64,000 nucleotides of DNA from Micromonospora antibiotica (lineage in GTDB: Bacteria > Actinomycetota > Actinomycetes > Mycobacteriales > Micromonosporaceae): contig NZ_JAGFWR010000004.1 of assembly GCF_017599305.1 (NCBI RefSeq), forward strand, positions 248,001-312,000. The letters are read 5' to 3'. Below, piece by piece: positions 43,888 to 51,612 of this stretch. The position numbers and the translations under genes are program-made. Below the pieces are notes generated by a model. That model made no database searches and had not been told where the DNA came from. It worked only from the letters and a program-made list of their open reading frames with translations. Each line of letters opens with the position of its first letter. The first letter of the stretch is position 1.

Positions 43888-43950
43888 ACGCTAGATCTAG
43901 CGTGAGGATCTGTCAATCAGATCTCTAAATCAGATCTTAGATTCAGATCT
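43888..43950 (-). promoter_or_regulatory. Promoter of the DGQHR gene with palindrome and 13-bp repeats
   Basis: TTGACA (complement of 43911-43916) and TAGCGT (complement of 43888-43893) are 17 bases apart. The perfect palindrome ACGCTAGATCTAGCGT (43888-43903) covers the -10. Upstream, CAGATCT is repeated at 43918, 43931 and 43944, an exact 13-bp period. All share the AGATCT core, so one regulator may bind both. Confidence 0.75.
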
Positions 43951-44082
43951 GACGTAAGCCGGTGAGTGGCAGGGGTTGGCTCGGCGGGCAGGGATCAGCA
44001 CCTCGCCCGGCCGACCAGAGGTATCCCAGGCGTCCCCAGTGCGGTAGCACCGCCGGTGCCACCAGCGGGGTACGCTGCCACC

Positions 44083-44334
44083 ATGACCGCGAAACGCTCC
44101 ATCAGCGTCCCTGACGACGTCGCCGAGTGGCTTGACGGCCAGCCCAACGTCAGCGCCGCCATCACCTCAGCCGTCCGCGCGCAGATGGCCGGCGCGCGGG
44201 TCGACGAGGTGCTGCGCCGGGCTGGCATCGAGGTCACCGAGGCCGGCAAGGCCCGCTGGCGCGACCGCCTCGCCGCCCCGATCCCCGACGAGGCGCTCGC
44301 CGAGGGGCAGCGGATGCTCGACGAGGCCGCGTGA
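44083..44334 (+). CDS. Antitoxin of PIN toxin pair, copy B
   Basis: 83 residues from ATG 44083: MTAKRSISVPDDVAEWLDG, then AGIEVTEAGKARWRDRLAA. The N-terminal strand-helix-helix suggests an RHH antitoxin. Its start is native: TACGCT (44071-44076) could be the -10 of a leaderless transcript. It overlaps the toxin gene by 4 bp. Copy A at 16490 lacks this 5' end. Confidence 0.85.
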   Translation: MTAKRSISVPDDVAEWLDGQPNVSAAITSAVRAQMAGARVDEVLRRAGIEVTEAGKARWRDRLAAPIPDEALAEGQRMLDEAA

Positions 44335-44750
44335 GCGACGACCAGGTCGCCGTGGTCCTGGACGCCACCGCGCTCGCCGCGTACGTCGACGGGCAGGTCG
44401 CCGTCGGCGAACTGATCGCCGAGGTCGCCGACGAAGACCGCACCGTCGGTGTGCCGGCGGCCTGCCTCGCCGCCGCCTACGCCGCCACCAGCAGCGACGT
44501 CGGAACCGCCCTGCTCACCCTGTTGACCACCACACCCGCCATCACCGTGCTGCCCCTCGGTGCCGGACCCGGCGTCGACGACGCCCGCCAGGTCGGCGTT
44601 CTCGCCCGTGCCGCAGGCGGGGACATCGCCCTTGGCCACGCCGCTCGCGCTGCCATCGCCCACCGGGCGCACCTGGCCACCGCCGATCCCAAGCCGGCCA
44701 CCGCCGTGCTGCCCACCGGCTGGAGCATCCTCGACCTCAGCCAGGCGTGA
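44331..44750 (+). CDS. PIN-domain toxin, copy B (VapC-like)
   Basis: 139 residues, GTG start overlapping the antitoxin stop. The four acidic positions D11, E27, D98 and D119 of the PIN active site are kept as in copy A. Toxin and antitoxin together stabilise the DNA they lie on; a second copy 27 kb away on the same strand could protect the intervening conjugation module. Confidence 0.8.
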   Translation: MSDDQVAVVLDATALAAYVDGQVAVGELIAEVADEDRTVGVPAACLAAAYAATSSDVGTALLTLLTTTPAITVLPLGAGPGVDDARQVGVLARAAGGDIALGHAARAAIAHRAHLATADPKPATAVLPTGWSILDLSQA

Positions 44751-44837
44751 CCGGCGCCTCTGCGGCACCCCAGCCGGCGGTGAGGATCCGCCGGCGCGTC
44801 GCGCGGCGTGTGGTGATCGCGCGCTTACTGTCTGCGG

Positions 44838-46406
44838 GTGCTGCTGACTTACCTGGACGAGTCGTACACCGACCGCTGGTACTGGATGGACGCGCTACTT
44901 GTCCCCGACGTCGTGGCCATCCTGTTGAGCACGGCCTTGGACGAGGTGATGCTCGACGCGGCGAAGGCCTACGGCGTCGCGGCGGAGTCTGAGCTTCACG
45001 GCTACGGCCTGTTCCAGGGCCGCGCGCCGTGGACAGGTCTGCCACCCCGAGCCCGAATCGCGGTGTACAACTCCGCGCTCAAGGCCATCGGCTCGCACGA
45101 GGTCACGATCATCCTGCGAGGGGTCGACCGCCATGGCCTCACCCGTCGGTACGCCACACCAAAGCCGGCACACGAGGTGGTGCTGTCACACCTGCTCGAA
45201 CGCATCGACGGGTACGCGGCGATGCGCGAGCAGCTGGTCCTGGTCATCGCCGACGAGGTCGACAACCCGGCAACCCATCGTTCCGACCTGAGCCGCTACC
45301 GGGCTGCTGGAACCGGCGGCTACCGGGCCGTCCGGGCCGGCGGTGAGCAGATGAGTGACGAGATCCTCGGCAAGCTGCGTCGGCCAGTACACGGGAGCGG
45401 CCGCCGCGGGCGGCGCGGCAGTCAGGGCGGCGGGCCCCGGGGTGCAGGGGCAGCAGTATGGTCTTGCGGGCTGATCCTTGACCGCGTCGACCGAGACGGA
45501 AGTGCACGGGTGAAGAAGCGGTGTGGTGTCTCGCTCACGATTCCGATCGAGCCGGATCGTGAGCGGGCCGGTCGGGTGACCCGGCGATGGTTTGAGGTGT
45601 GCTCGGACCGTCTGGTGGGGGAGTTCGGTGAGGTGGTGCGGTCCACGCCGCAGGACCGGCTGGTCTTCGTGGCCGAGCGGCCCGACGAGATCAAGGCACA
45701 GGTCGGCACGGCTGTCGATCCGCCCGTCGGCTACCAGGGTGAGTCGTGGGAGTGGGATGTCGTCTATTCCGCCGTCGCGTGGGAGGAATTGCTCGGCCGG
45801 ATGGAGAGCCTGCCTGACCAGGGTTCGTGGGAAGCGTCCACTTATTGGGCGGCGGGCCCGGTTCTCAGTGTGGCGATGGCGCGGTACGGGGGTTTCGTTG
45901 AGCTGGCCAGTTCGATCGGTGATGCGGAGGCCGCTGATTCGCGGCGGCTGCTGGCCCCGGTCCGGGAGGTGGCGGAGGTCTCGGCGCCGGTCGCTGTCGC
46001 GTTCGCCGAGCAGTGGAACCCGATGGTGACGCCGCTGGAGCAGGCTCTCAGCCGTTACGCGGTAGGTGTCGAGGAAGCGGGCGTCGTGCTGCGGAACTAC
46101 GGCTGGCTGACCATCCTCAGTGACGAGATGGCCGACCGGGTGGGCGGATTCGCCCGGCTTCGCGACAGCGGCGCATTTGTCGAGGCTGAGCGCTTGGCGC
46201 AGGGCAGTTGCTGGCTGCTGGCGACAAAGACGTGGGACGAGTACGGACCGGAGCACGCCGACCGGCTTTTCGAGCTGTTCGCGCCGGTTCTCCCACCAGG
46301 TAAGCCGCAGCTGCGCGAGTTCAAGAGCATCGTGATGGGCGAGCCGCCAGAATGGCACGTGCTACCCAACATTGTTGCCCAACGCGATCCCCGAGAGTGG
46401 CTCTGA
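44838..46406 (+). CDS. Chimeric frame: truncated DUF3800 protein joined to an unknown protein
   Basis: One open frame of 522 codons from GTG 44838. Residues 1-170 are the N-terminal part of a DUF3800 protein: LLTYLDESYTDRWYW with the acidic LDES motif, then LVIADEVDNP and HRSDLSRYRAAGTGGYR. The usual DUF3800 end (second acidic HF..S..S.LLQ.AD..A segment) is missing. After a low-complexity Gly/Arg stretch (about 185-205) a different protein begins, with GTG 45510 as a possible own start behind GGAAG; its part (RVTRRWFEVCSDRLVGEFGE, then WEWDVVYSAVAWEELLGRME) is not recognised. Probably a deletion fusion; the second part may be the functional gene. Confidence 0.6.
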   Translation: MLLTYLDESYTDRWYWMDALLVPDVVAILLSTALDEVMLDAAKAYGVAAESELHGYGLFQGRAPWTGLPPRARIAVYNSALKAIGSHEVTIILRGVDRHGLTRRYATPKPAHEVVLSHLLERIDGYAAMREQLVLVIADEVDNPATHRSDLSRYRAAGTGGYRAVRAGGEQMSDEILGKLRRPVHGSGRRGRRGSQGGGPRGAGAAVWSCGLILDRVDRDGSARVKKRCGVSLTIPIEPDRERAGRVTRRWFEVCSDRLVGEFGEVVRSTPQDRLVFVAERPDEIKAQVGTAVDPPVGYQGESWEWDVVYSAVAWEELLGRMESLPDQGSWEASTYWAAGPVLSVAMARYGGFVELASSIGDAEAADSRRLLAPVREVAEVSAPVAVAFAEQWNPMVTPLEQALSRYAVGVEEAGVVLRNYGWLTILSDEMADRVGGFARLRDSGAFVEAERLAQGSCWLLATKTWDEYGPEHADRLFELFAPVLPPGKPQLREFKSIVMGEPPEWHVLPNIVAQRDPREWL

Positions 46407-46509
46407 CAGGGTCTGTTGCGTTGGGGGAAGCATGATCGATTTCAGCTTGGCTGGTGTGGCCTCCTTGCCTGGTGAGGTTGTCGTCCCGCGTCCGGTCCTG
46501 GTCGCCGCC

Positions 46510-46601
46510 TTCGCGACCTGCTCGACGGTCACGCCCGGGTCACGGTCACGGGCCACCCGCACGACGTCATCGCGGAACTCACGAGAGTAGGGCTTGGGCA
46601 C
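46510..46601 (-). pseudogene. IS3-family OrfA remnant
   Basis: From GTG 46601: PKPYSREFRDDVVRVARDRD then GVTVEQVAK, the conserved start of IS3-type OrfA transposase. It runs into unrelated residues after about 30 codons, before the recognition helix. The IS was cut close to its left end. Confidence 0.8.
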
Positions 46602-46626
46602 AGCGACATCCTTCCCAGCCCGCCAT

Positions 46627-46665
46627 CAGGGCAGGCCATCTCAGATGTCACCTACCGGCGCAGCA
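46627..46665. repeat. IS end sequence, copy 1
   Basis: The 39-bp stretch starting CAGGGCAGGCCATCTCAGAT differs at only three positions from 63765-63803. It lies just outside the OrfA start, where the terminal inverted repeat region of the IS is expected. Confidence 0.65.
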
Positions 46666-46686
46666 GACCCGTCTGGGTCGGGCGGT

Positions 46687-46701
46687 TGACAGGTTCTGTC
46701 A
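46687..46701 (+). promoter_or_regulatory. Candidate element-wide operator, site 4
   Basis: TGACAG-3-CTGTCA, a perfect inverted repeat about 85 bp upstream of the 46784 gene; CCTGTCAG recurs at 46724. Confidence 0.5.
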
Positions 46702-46783
46702 GGCCGGGGGTGGGTTCGATCGGCCTGTCAGCGGCGAACTGAGGGTCGTCAGTACGTCCGCCGGTCCGGGGGCCATTGCGCCT

Positions 46784-47356
46784 ATGGCCGACAGAGATTC
46801 ACGCCGTGCGCCGATCCCCGTCGGGGACGTGGTGCCCGGTGATTCGCCGGTGCCGATCACCGTGTGGCCGGTCCCCGCCCCCGGGGACGGCGAGACCATG
46901 TCCATCGCGATGGGGGTGCGGCTGGTCCACAACCTCACCCACCCGTCGGGGCTGGTCATCGATCTAACCGTCGGGCCGCAGTTGGCTCGCGCGGTCATCG
47001 CTGCGCATCGCCGCAGTCACCTTCAAGAGGCCCGGCAGGTGGGTTGGGGTCGTGATCCGGCGATGTTGATCGTCACCGGTTGGCCGGTTGGCGACGCCTC
47101 CCCGGTGGAGTTCTTCCGGCGGTGCAGGGCCAGTCTCGAACCGGGTGGGTGTGTGGCGGTGCTGTTGCCGCACGGGGACGTGGCCGTGCCCGTCGACGTG
47201 GTCGTCGCCGCCAGGCAAGCCGGGCTGGCGTACCTGCAGCATGTGGTGGCGGCCGACCAGCCGCCGCAACACGGCCACCAGGATCTACTCGACATCCACA
47301 CCGACGTGCTGATCCTCACCCGCAGCACGACGCCGGTCGGGCACGTCGATGGTTGA
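46784..47356 (+). CDS. Methyltransferase-like companion of the DNA methylase
   Basis: 190 residues from ATG 46784. VRLVHNLTHPSGLVIDLTVGP resembles a SAM-binding motif I region and SLEPGGCVAVLLPHGD a later Rossmann strand (like EPGG.LV). The classic DPPY-type catalytic motif is absent (LIVTGWPVG stands near the expected position). It overlaps the true DNA methyltransferase gene by 8 bp, so the two are coupled and may act as a pair, for example as a degenerate subunit. Confidence 0.6.
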   Translation: MADRDSRRAPIPVGDVVPGDSPVPITVWPVPAPGDGETMSIAMGVRLVHNLTHPSGLVIDLTVGPQLARAVIAAHRRSHLQEARQVGWGRDPAMLIVTGWPVGDASPVEFFRRCRASLEPGGCVAVLLPHGDVAVPVDVVVAARQAGLAYLQHVVAADQPPQHGHQDLLDIHTDVLILTRSTTPVGHVDG

Positions 47357-48191
47357 GCCGATGCCGGTGACGTCGGTGTGGTTGACATGTCAGCAGCCGG
47401 CGCGGGACCAGCGGCGGGGCCGGTACGTGTCGGCGACGTCCAGCCACCCCGGAAAGATGCTGCCGCATCTGGCCGCGCACGCGATCGGTGCCTACTCCTC
47501 GCTGGGGGATCTGGTATTCGACCCGATGTGCGGGTCCGGGACCACGGTGGTCGAGGCCATGCACCTGGGCCGGCAGGGGATCGGGATGGACATCGAGCCC
47601 CGGTTCACCGCGTTGGCGGCCGCGAATGTGGCGCTCGCGGCGTCGCAGGGCGCGGCGGGTAGCGGGCAGGTCTTCACCGGCGACGCGACGGGTCTGCCGG
47701 GTCTGGTGCCGGCATCGGTGGTCGGGCGGGTGGCCCTGGTGCTCACCTCCCCGCCGTACGGGCGGGGAACCCACGGGCTCGTGCGGGTCACCAGCAGCGG
47801 GGTCCGCAAGCGCCACCACCTGTACGGGGATCGGGAGTCCGGCAACCTCGCCTACGGCGGCTGGTCGCGGCTGTTCGACGGGTTCGCCGCGATCCTGGCC
47901 GCCAGCTACCAGTTGTTGCGTCCGGGTGGATTCGTGGTGATCACGTGCCGGCCGGTGCGACGCCACCGCGACGACCTGATCGACCTGCCGGGGGAGCTGC
48001 TCACGGTGGCCCGGGCGGTGGGGCTGCTGCCGGTGCAGCGGTGTGCGGCGATGCTCGCCGCCGTGCGGGACGGGCGGATCGTGCACCGGGCGAACATGTT
48101 CGGGCTGCTGGCCGTGCGGCGGGCCAGGGATGGAGGCACCCCGGTGCACCTGGTGGCACATGAGGACGTACTGGTCCTGCGCCGTAGTTGA
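47349..48191 (+). CDS. Site-specific DNA methyltransferase (N4/N6 amino type)
   Basis: 280 residues. Motif IV TSPPYG (133-138) precedes other parts and motif I VFDPMCGSGTT (56-66) lies near the N-terminus, followed by GMDIEPRF. YQLLRPGGFVVITCRPVRR is a later strand. TSPPY is typical of N4-cytosine and some N6-adenine enzymes (beta class). No restriction enzyme is adjacent, so it is an orphan or element-protection methylase, a common feature of actinobacterial conjugative elements. Confidence 0.87.
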   Translation: MVEPMPVTSVWLTCQQPARDQRRGRYVSATSSHPGKMLPHLAAHAIGAYSSLGDLVFDPMCGSGTTVVEAMHLGRQGIGMDIEPRFTALAAANVALAASQGAAGSGQVFTGDATGLPGLVPASVVGRVALVLTSPPYGRGTHGLVRVTSSGVRKRHHLYGDRESGNLAYGGWSRLFDGFAAILAASYQLLRPGGFVVITCRPVRRHRDDLIDLPGELLTVARAVGLLPVQRCAAMLAAVRDGRIVHRANMFGLLAVRRARDGGTPVHLVAHEDVLVLRRS

Positions 48192-48631
48192 CGCGAGCGG
48201 TTCCTGAGCCCGTGCCGGTGGGAGAACTGATCCGGGGCGGGTGGCGGTGTGAACCGCCGTCCGCTCCGCCAGGGCTGCCGGTGGGTGCGCCACGGCAGGC
48301 TGGACGCCGCCGGGGTCTGCGGCGGATCAGGTACCGCTGCTGCCTGCGGGCTGTCAGGCGTTGACAGACAACCGAACCTGACACGTCGCCTCGCTGCCGT
48401 CGACGGAAACTAACCTGGGGACTCTCCCTACTTTCCTGTGCCACTGATCTGATGCCTTCCGCGACGGCATCGCGCCCACCTTGTTCGGTCGGCCGCCGTC
48501 GTCGGTTTCGGATCTGGCGCTCATCCCACGCTGCACCCTCTCGCGTCGTAGATCGCGAGCAGCGTTCCCACCCATGGTCAGGCGCTCACCACCCGGTGCT
48601 CGCCGTTTCGTGCTGCCCTACGGAGGACGAC
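48192..48631. promoter_or_regulatory. Intergenic region with candidate operator, site 5
   Basis: CTGTCA-5-TGACAG (48351-48367) is a perfect inverted repeat 265 bp upstream of the next gene. A small GGCGGT/ACCGCC hairpin lies at about 48251-48266. No gene seen. Confidence 0.5.
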
Positions 48632-49093
48632 ATGCTCCAGCACACCTGGTACCTGGACGACATCGACTGGTTCACCACCCTGCCCGACGCGCCGCGTCTG
48701 ACCGACGACAACAGCACCGTCATCGGTCAGCTCGGTGACCTGTTCGGCGGGGAAGCGTCCTTTGGGCCGGCCACGACCGTCACCGCCACGCACGTGATTC
48801 TCATGGCCCTTGAGCACCTCGGGGAGACCATGACGTACGCCGCCGCAACCCACGACACGACTGAGTTGGGGCGGCTGCTGTGTGGTCTCAACCTCATCCA
48901 GGCTCACCTCACCCAGATCATCCAGCACACCGCCCGGCAGGCCGACAACCGCACCTTCCGCGGCCTGACCCGGATGCCCGCCACCACCGTGCATGCACTG
49001 ACCGCACGTCTGACCACGGCGGGTGTGATCGGTGAGGCCCTCGCCGGCCACCTCAAGGACGCCCACACGGTGCTGCGGACCACGACTCCGTAA
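48632..49093 (+). CDS. Hypothetical helical protein
   Basis: 153 residues from ATG 48632 behind CGGAGGACGAC. Predicted almost all helical (LIQAHLTQIIQHTARQADNR and AGVIGEALAGHLKDAHTVLR). No family recognised. It is the first gene of a plus-strand run of small element genes extending to 54635. Confidence 0.68.
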   Translation: MLQHTWYLDDIDWFTTLPDAPRLTDDNSTVIGQLGDLFGGEASFGPATTVTATHVILMALEHLGETMTYAAATHDTTELGRLLCGLNLIQAHLTQIIQHTARQADNRTFRGLTRMPATTVHALTARLTTAGVIGEALAGHLKDAHTVLRTTTP

Positions 49094-49179
49094 CACCCCG
49101 GCGTAGCCCCGGGACCGGTCACGCCGTTCCCTGTTGTTCCACCGGCCGTGTCCGGCCGACCGCGCGATCCCGCGCACCG

Positions 49180-49208
49180 TCCGGGCACGGCCGTGCGTCG
49201 TGCCCGGA
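49180..49208 (+). terminator. Intercistronic hairpin
   Basis: TCCGGGCACG (49180-49189) and CGTGCCCGGA (49199-49208), perfect 10-bp stem. Confidence 0.6.
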
Positions 49209-49232
49209 TTCCCACCCCTGCGGAGGAATCTG

Positions 49233-49379
49233 ATGCCACACCCCTGCGGCCCGCTACGGGCCACCTCGGCCAACCACTCATACCCGGACCCGGACACCGG
49301 TAGCTGCCGGCGGTGGTCGATCCACCGGATGTGCCCTGCGGACGCCGGTCCCGGGTCGCTTCCGGCGGTGCCGGCATGA
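49233..49379 (+). CDS. Short protein (48 residues), coupled to next gene
   Basis: ATG 49233 follows a strong GGAGGAATC ribosome site, and the stop overlaps the next start as ATGA, so the frame is very likely translated. It has two Cys (SCRRWSIHRMC, preceded by PHPC) and no recognisable domain. Its main role may be to couple translation of the next gene. Confidence 0.55.
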   Translation: MPHPCGPLRATSANHSYPDPDTGSCRRWSIHRMCPADAGPGSLPAVPA

Positions 49380-49951
49380 TCGCGCCCGACGTTCCGGCGC
49401 TCCTGGCGTCCCGCCCGCTGGTGGGGGGTCTCGCGGTGCCGTGGATCACGGTACGGATGCCCGACGGTCGGTACCGCTTCGGTGCCGTCGACTACCACCG
49501 GCACCGCCGCGCATTGCGCGATCGACTCTGCCAGACCTGCGGCGGTCCACTCGAACCTGCACGGATCGTCTTCGCGATGCGCGACAGCGACCTGAAGCTG
49601 CTCGTCAGCCCCGAACCGGGTATGCATCCCGTCTGCGCCGACTACTCCGCCCGCAGCTGCCCGATGCTGGCCGGCCGGTTACCCCACCACCGCGCCAGCG
49701 ACCCCGCCGCGTACCTGGCCGACCTCGGCGTCACCTCCCACGGTGACCCCACCGGCAGCCGGACGGCAGCCCCCGCCGAGCGGTGGCACCTGCTCTGGGC
49801 CACCGACTACCAGCCGATCATCAACCCTCTCACCGGTCAGCCCGCCGCGATGGTGCTGCCCGAGCAGTTCCTGCGTGTCCGCCCGACCGGACCGCCCCCG
49901 CTAGGGCCGGACGACGCCGGCACCCCCGCCGGCCCGGCATCGCACCCCTGA
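49376..49951 (+). CDS. Hypothetical protein with Cys-pair motif
   Basis: 191 residues; start overlaps the short gene upstream. RLCQTCGGPLEPARIVFAM holds one Cys pair, and VCADYSARSCPML another pair about 50 residues later, together a likely zinc site. A C-terminal strand (WHLLWATDYQPIINPL) follows. Related small Cys-pair proteins sit in similar blocks on actinobacterial elements; function unknown. Confidence 0.7.
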   Translation: MIAPDVPALLASRPLVGGLAVPWITVRMPDGRYRFGAVDYHRHRRALRDRLCQTCGGPLEPARIVFAMRDSDLKLLVSPEPGMHPVCADYSARSCPMLAGRLPHHRASDPAAYLADLGVTSHGDPTGSRTAAPAERWHLLWATDYQPIINPLTGQPAAMVLPEQFLRVRPTGPPPLGPDDAGTPAGPASHP

Positions 49952-49971
49952 ACCCGCAACGGAGTCCTGCC

Positions 49972-50391
49972 ATGACGCTGCACGTCATCGCCGTCTACCA
50001 CAACACCGACAGTCGTTTCCTGCCCTACCAGCCGGGCCACACGCTCACCCAGGTCATCTCCCACTGGCGGCATCTGCCCGACACCGCCACCCCGCAGTAC
50101 ACCGCCGACTGGATCTACACACTGTTCAACGTCGACCTCGACTCCTTGGAGGCCAACCGGGCGGCACCGCACGGTGAGGCGGATTTCCTCATCGCCTGCA
50201 CCTACCGGCTGCTGCGGCTGCGGTCGCTGTGCACCGGAGACGTCGTCGCGGTCACCGCCCGCGGCCACACCACCTGGATGGCGTGCGAGTTCGTCGGCTG
50301 GAAGCCCGTCGACACCCCGACCCTGCTCACCGGTGCTCCGCTCACCGCGGCCGGCGTCGAGCAGCAGCTGCGGCGGGGCCGTCGTGCGTGA
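49972..50391 (+). CDS. Hypothetical protein
   Basis: 139 residues from ATG 49972 behind GGAG. It reads LHVIAVYHNTDSRFLPYQPG, FNVDLDSLEANRAAPHGEAD and YRLLRLRSLCTGDVVAVTAR; an alpha/beta domain of a type I do not recognise, though SLCTGDVVAV...W.ACE recalls small plasmid-borne YodL-like/DUF proteins. It overlaps the next gene by 8 bp. Confidence 0.65.
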   Translation: MTLHVIAVYHNTDSRFLPYQPGHTLTQVISHWRHLPDTATPQYTADWIYTLFNVDLDSLEANRAAPHGEADFLIACTYRLLRLRSLCTGDVVAVTARGHTTWMACEFVGWKPVDTPTLLTGAPLTAAGVEQQLRRGRRA

Positions 50392-50767
50392 GCATCCGAA
50401 CGGTGAGGTGATGTACCGGGTGCGGGTGTTCGACCTGTGGCTGAACTGCGGTCACCTCGTCACCGTCGAACGCTGCGGCTGGTACCCGGTGTCGGTGCCG
50501 TGCTGCGACCGGCTTGGCGGCACCGTTCTGCACGGCGTCTACGTGTCCTACGCCTCCTACGTCGACCTGGTCACCCTGCGGTCCGAACGCCACGCTTACC
50601 GGCCGGCGGGCAGCCCCGCCAGACCCGACCGGCTCATCGGCCGGCGTGCACGCACCGACGACCCCTACCTGCCAGCGCAGCCCGGCGACGGCGGCCACTG
50701 CGGTCGCTGGCCGGCCCACGTCGGCGCCACCTGGAGCATCGACGGCTCCCTCCCCGAGCCCGACTGA
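50384..50767 (+). CDS. Hypothetical protein with Cys residues
   Basis: 127 residues from GTG 50384; ATG 50411 is an alternative. RVRVFDLWLNCGHLVTVERC then VSVPCCDRLGG gives four Cys and a His in spacing compatible with a zinc ribbon. The rest is basic. Last gene before two strong hairpins. Confidence 0.6.
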   Translation: MREHPNGEVMYRVRVFDLWLNCGHLVTVERCGWYPVSVPCCDRLGGTVLHGVYVSYASYVDLVTLRSERHAYRPAGSPARPDRLIGRRARTDDPYLPAQPGDGGHCGRWPAHVGATWSIDGSLPEPD

Positions 50768-50816
50768 TCGGTCGACCTCACCTCACCGGCCCCGCTGCGG
50801 CGGCCACCGAAACATG

Positions 50817-50838
50817 CGGCCCGCCAGCAGGCGGGCCG
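50817..50838 (+). terminator. Terminator hairpin
   Basis: CGGCCCGCC and GGCGGGCCG with loop AGCA, perfect 9-bp stem. Confidence 0.75.
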
Positions 50839-50848
50839 TCGTCGTTCA

Positions 50849-50892
50849 GGACCCGGGACACTCCACCTGCCCTAGGAGTACGTCCCGGGTCC
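50849..50892 (+). other. Second stem-loop in the same gap, upstream of GGDEF gene
   Basis: GGACCCGGGAC (50849-50859) and GTCCCGGGTCC (50882-50892) pair perfectly around a 22-base loop that contains ctaggagt. It lies just before the GGDEF ribosome site and could form part of its leader. Confidence 0.6.
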
Positions 50893-50913
50893 TTCCCATG
50901 ATGGGAGGAACCC

Positions 50914-51612
50914 GTGTCCACCACACTCCTCGTGACCGCCATCCCCGTGGCCGTCGCCTTCGGGACCGCTGCCGGCTACCTGGCCACCCGGCGGACCGTC
51001 GAGCGGCTACGCGCCGAACTGGCCGATGCGGCCTGGCAGCTGACCCACGACCCGCTCACCGGTCTGCTCAACCGCATCGGCCTGCGCACCGCCCACACCG
51101 CCGTCGCAGCCGGCCCACCGCGACCGCTCATCGTCATCCTCCTCGACCTCGACCGGTTCAAGGAGGTCAACGACGCCCACGGCCACGACGCCGGCGACGA
51201 CCTGCTCATGGAAGTCGCCGACCGGCTCGGGCACGTCGCCGACGCCACCGGCGGCACCGCCGCCCGCCTGTCCGGCGACGAGTTCGCCGCCATCCTGCCC
51301 CTGCGCCACCGCCTTGACGACCTCGCCGACCAGATCACCACGGCGATCGCCGCACCGGTCACGGTCCAGTCCGACAACGGCCCGGTCACGGTGACCGTCA
51401 CCGCCAGCGTCGGCATGACGATCATGGCCAGCACCGATCGGCTGGAGGACGGGCCGCTGCACCGGGCGGACACCGCCATGTACCGGGCCAAACACCACGG
51501 CGGCGACCGGCACCTGCTCTACACGCCCGGCATGGTCATGCCCGAGCAGGGACACCGTCGGGGACCACGCCCCCGTGACCTGCGCCACGACCGGTCCGGG
51601 GGCGTCGAATGA
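50914..51612 (+). CDS. GGDEF-domain protein (putative diguanylate cyclase)
   Basis: 232 residues from GTG 50914 behind GGGAGGAA. One N-terminal membrane helix (TLLVTAIPVAVAFGTAAGYL), a short coiled linker, then a full GGDEF domain: DPLTGLLNR (46-54), LDLDRFKEVND (77-87, metal and substrate site) and SGDEF (120-124) in place of GGDEF. Ser at the first position is found in some active cyclases. No EAL domain and no inhibitory RxxD site visible. It overlaps the next gene by 4 bp and would make c-di-GMP in a host that received the element. Confidence 0.9.
   Translation: MSTTLLVTAIPVAVAFGTAAGYLATRRTVERLRAELADAAWQLTHDPLTGLLNRIGLRTAHTAVAAGPPRPLIVILLDLDRFKEVNDAHGHDAGDDLLMEVADRLGHVADATGGTAARLSGDEFAAILPLRHRLDDLADQITTAIAAPVTVQSDNGPVTVTVTASVGMTIMASTDRLEDGPLHRADTAMYRAKHHGGDRHLLYTPGMVMPEQGHRRGPRPRDLRHDRSGGVE

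Noticed and set aside
43911..43916. TTG as start of the DGQHR gene (TTGACA)
   Set aside because: It is the -35 element; a well-placed ribosome site and GTG lie 60 bp downstream.
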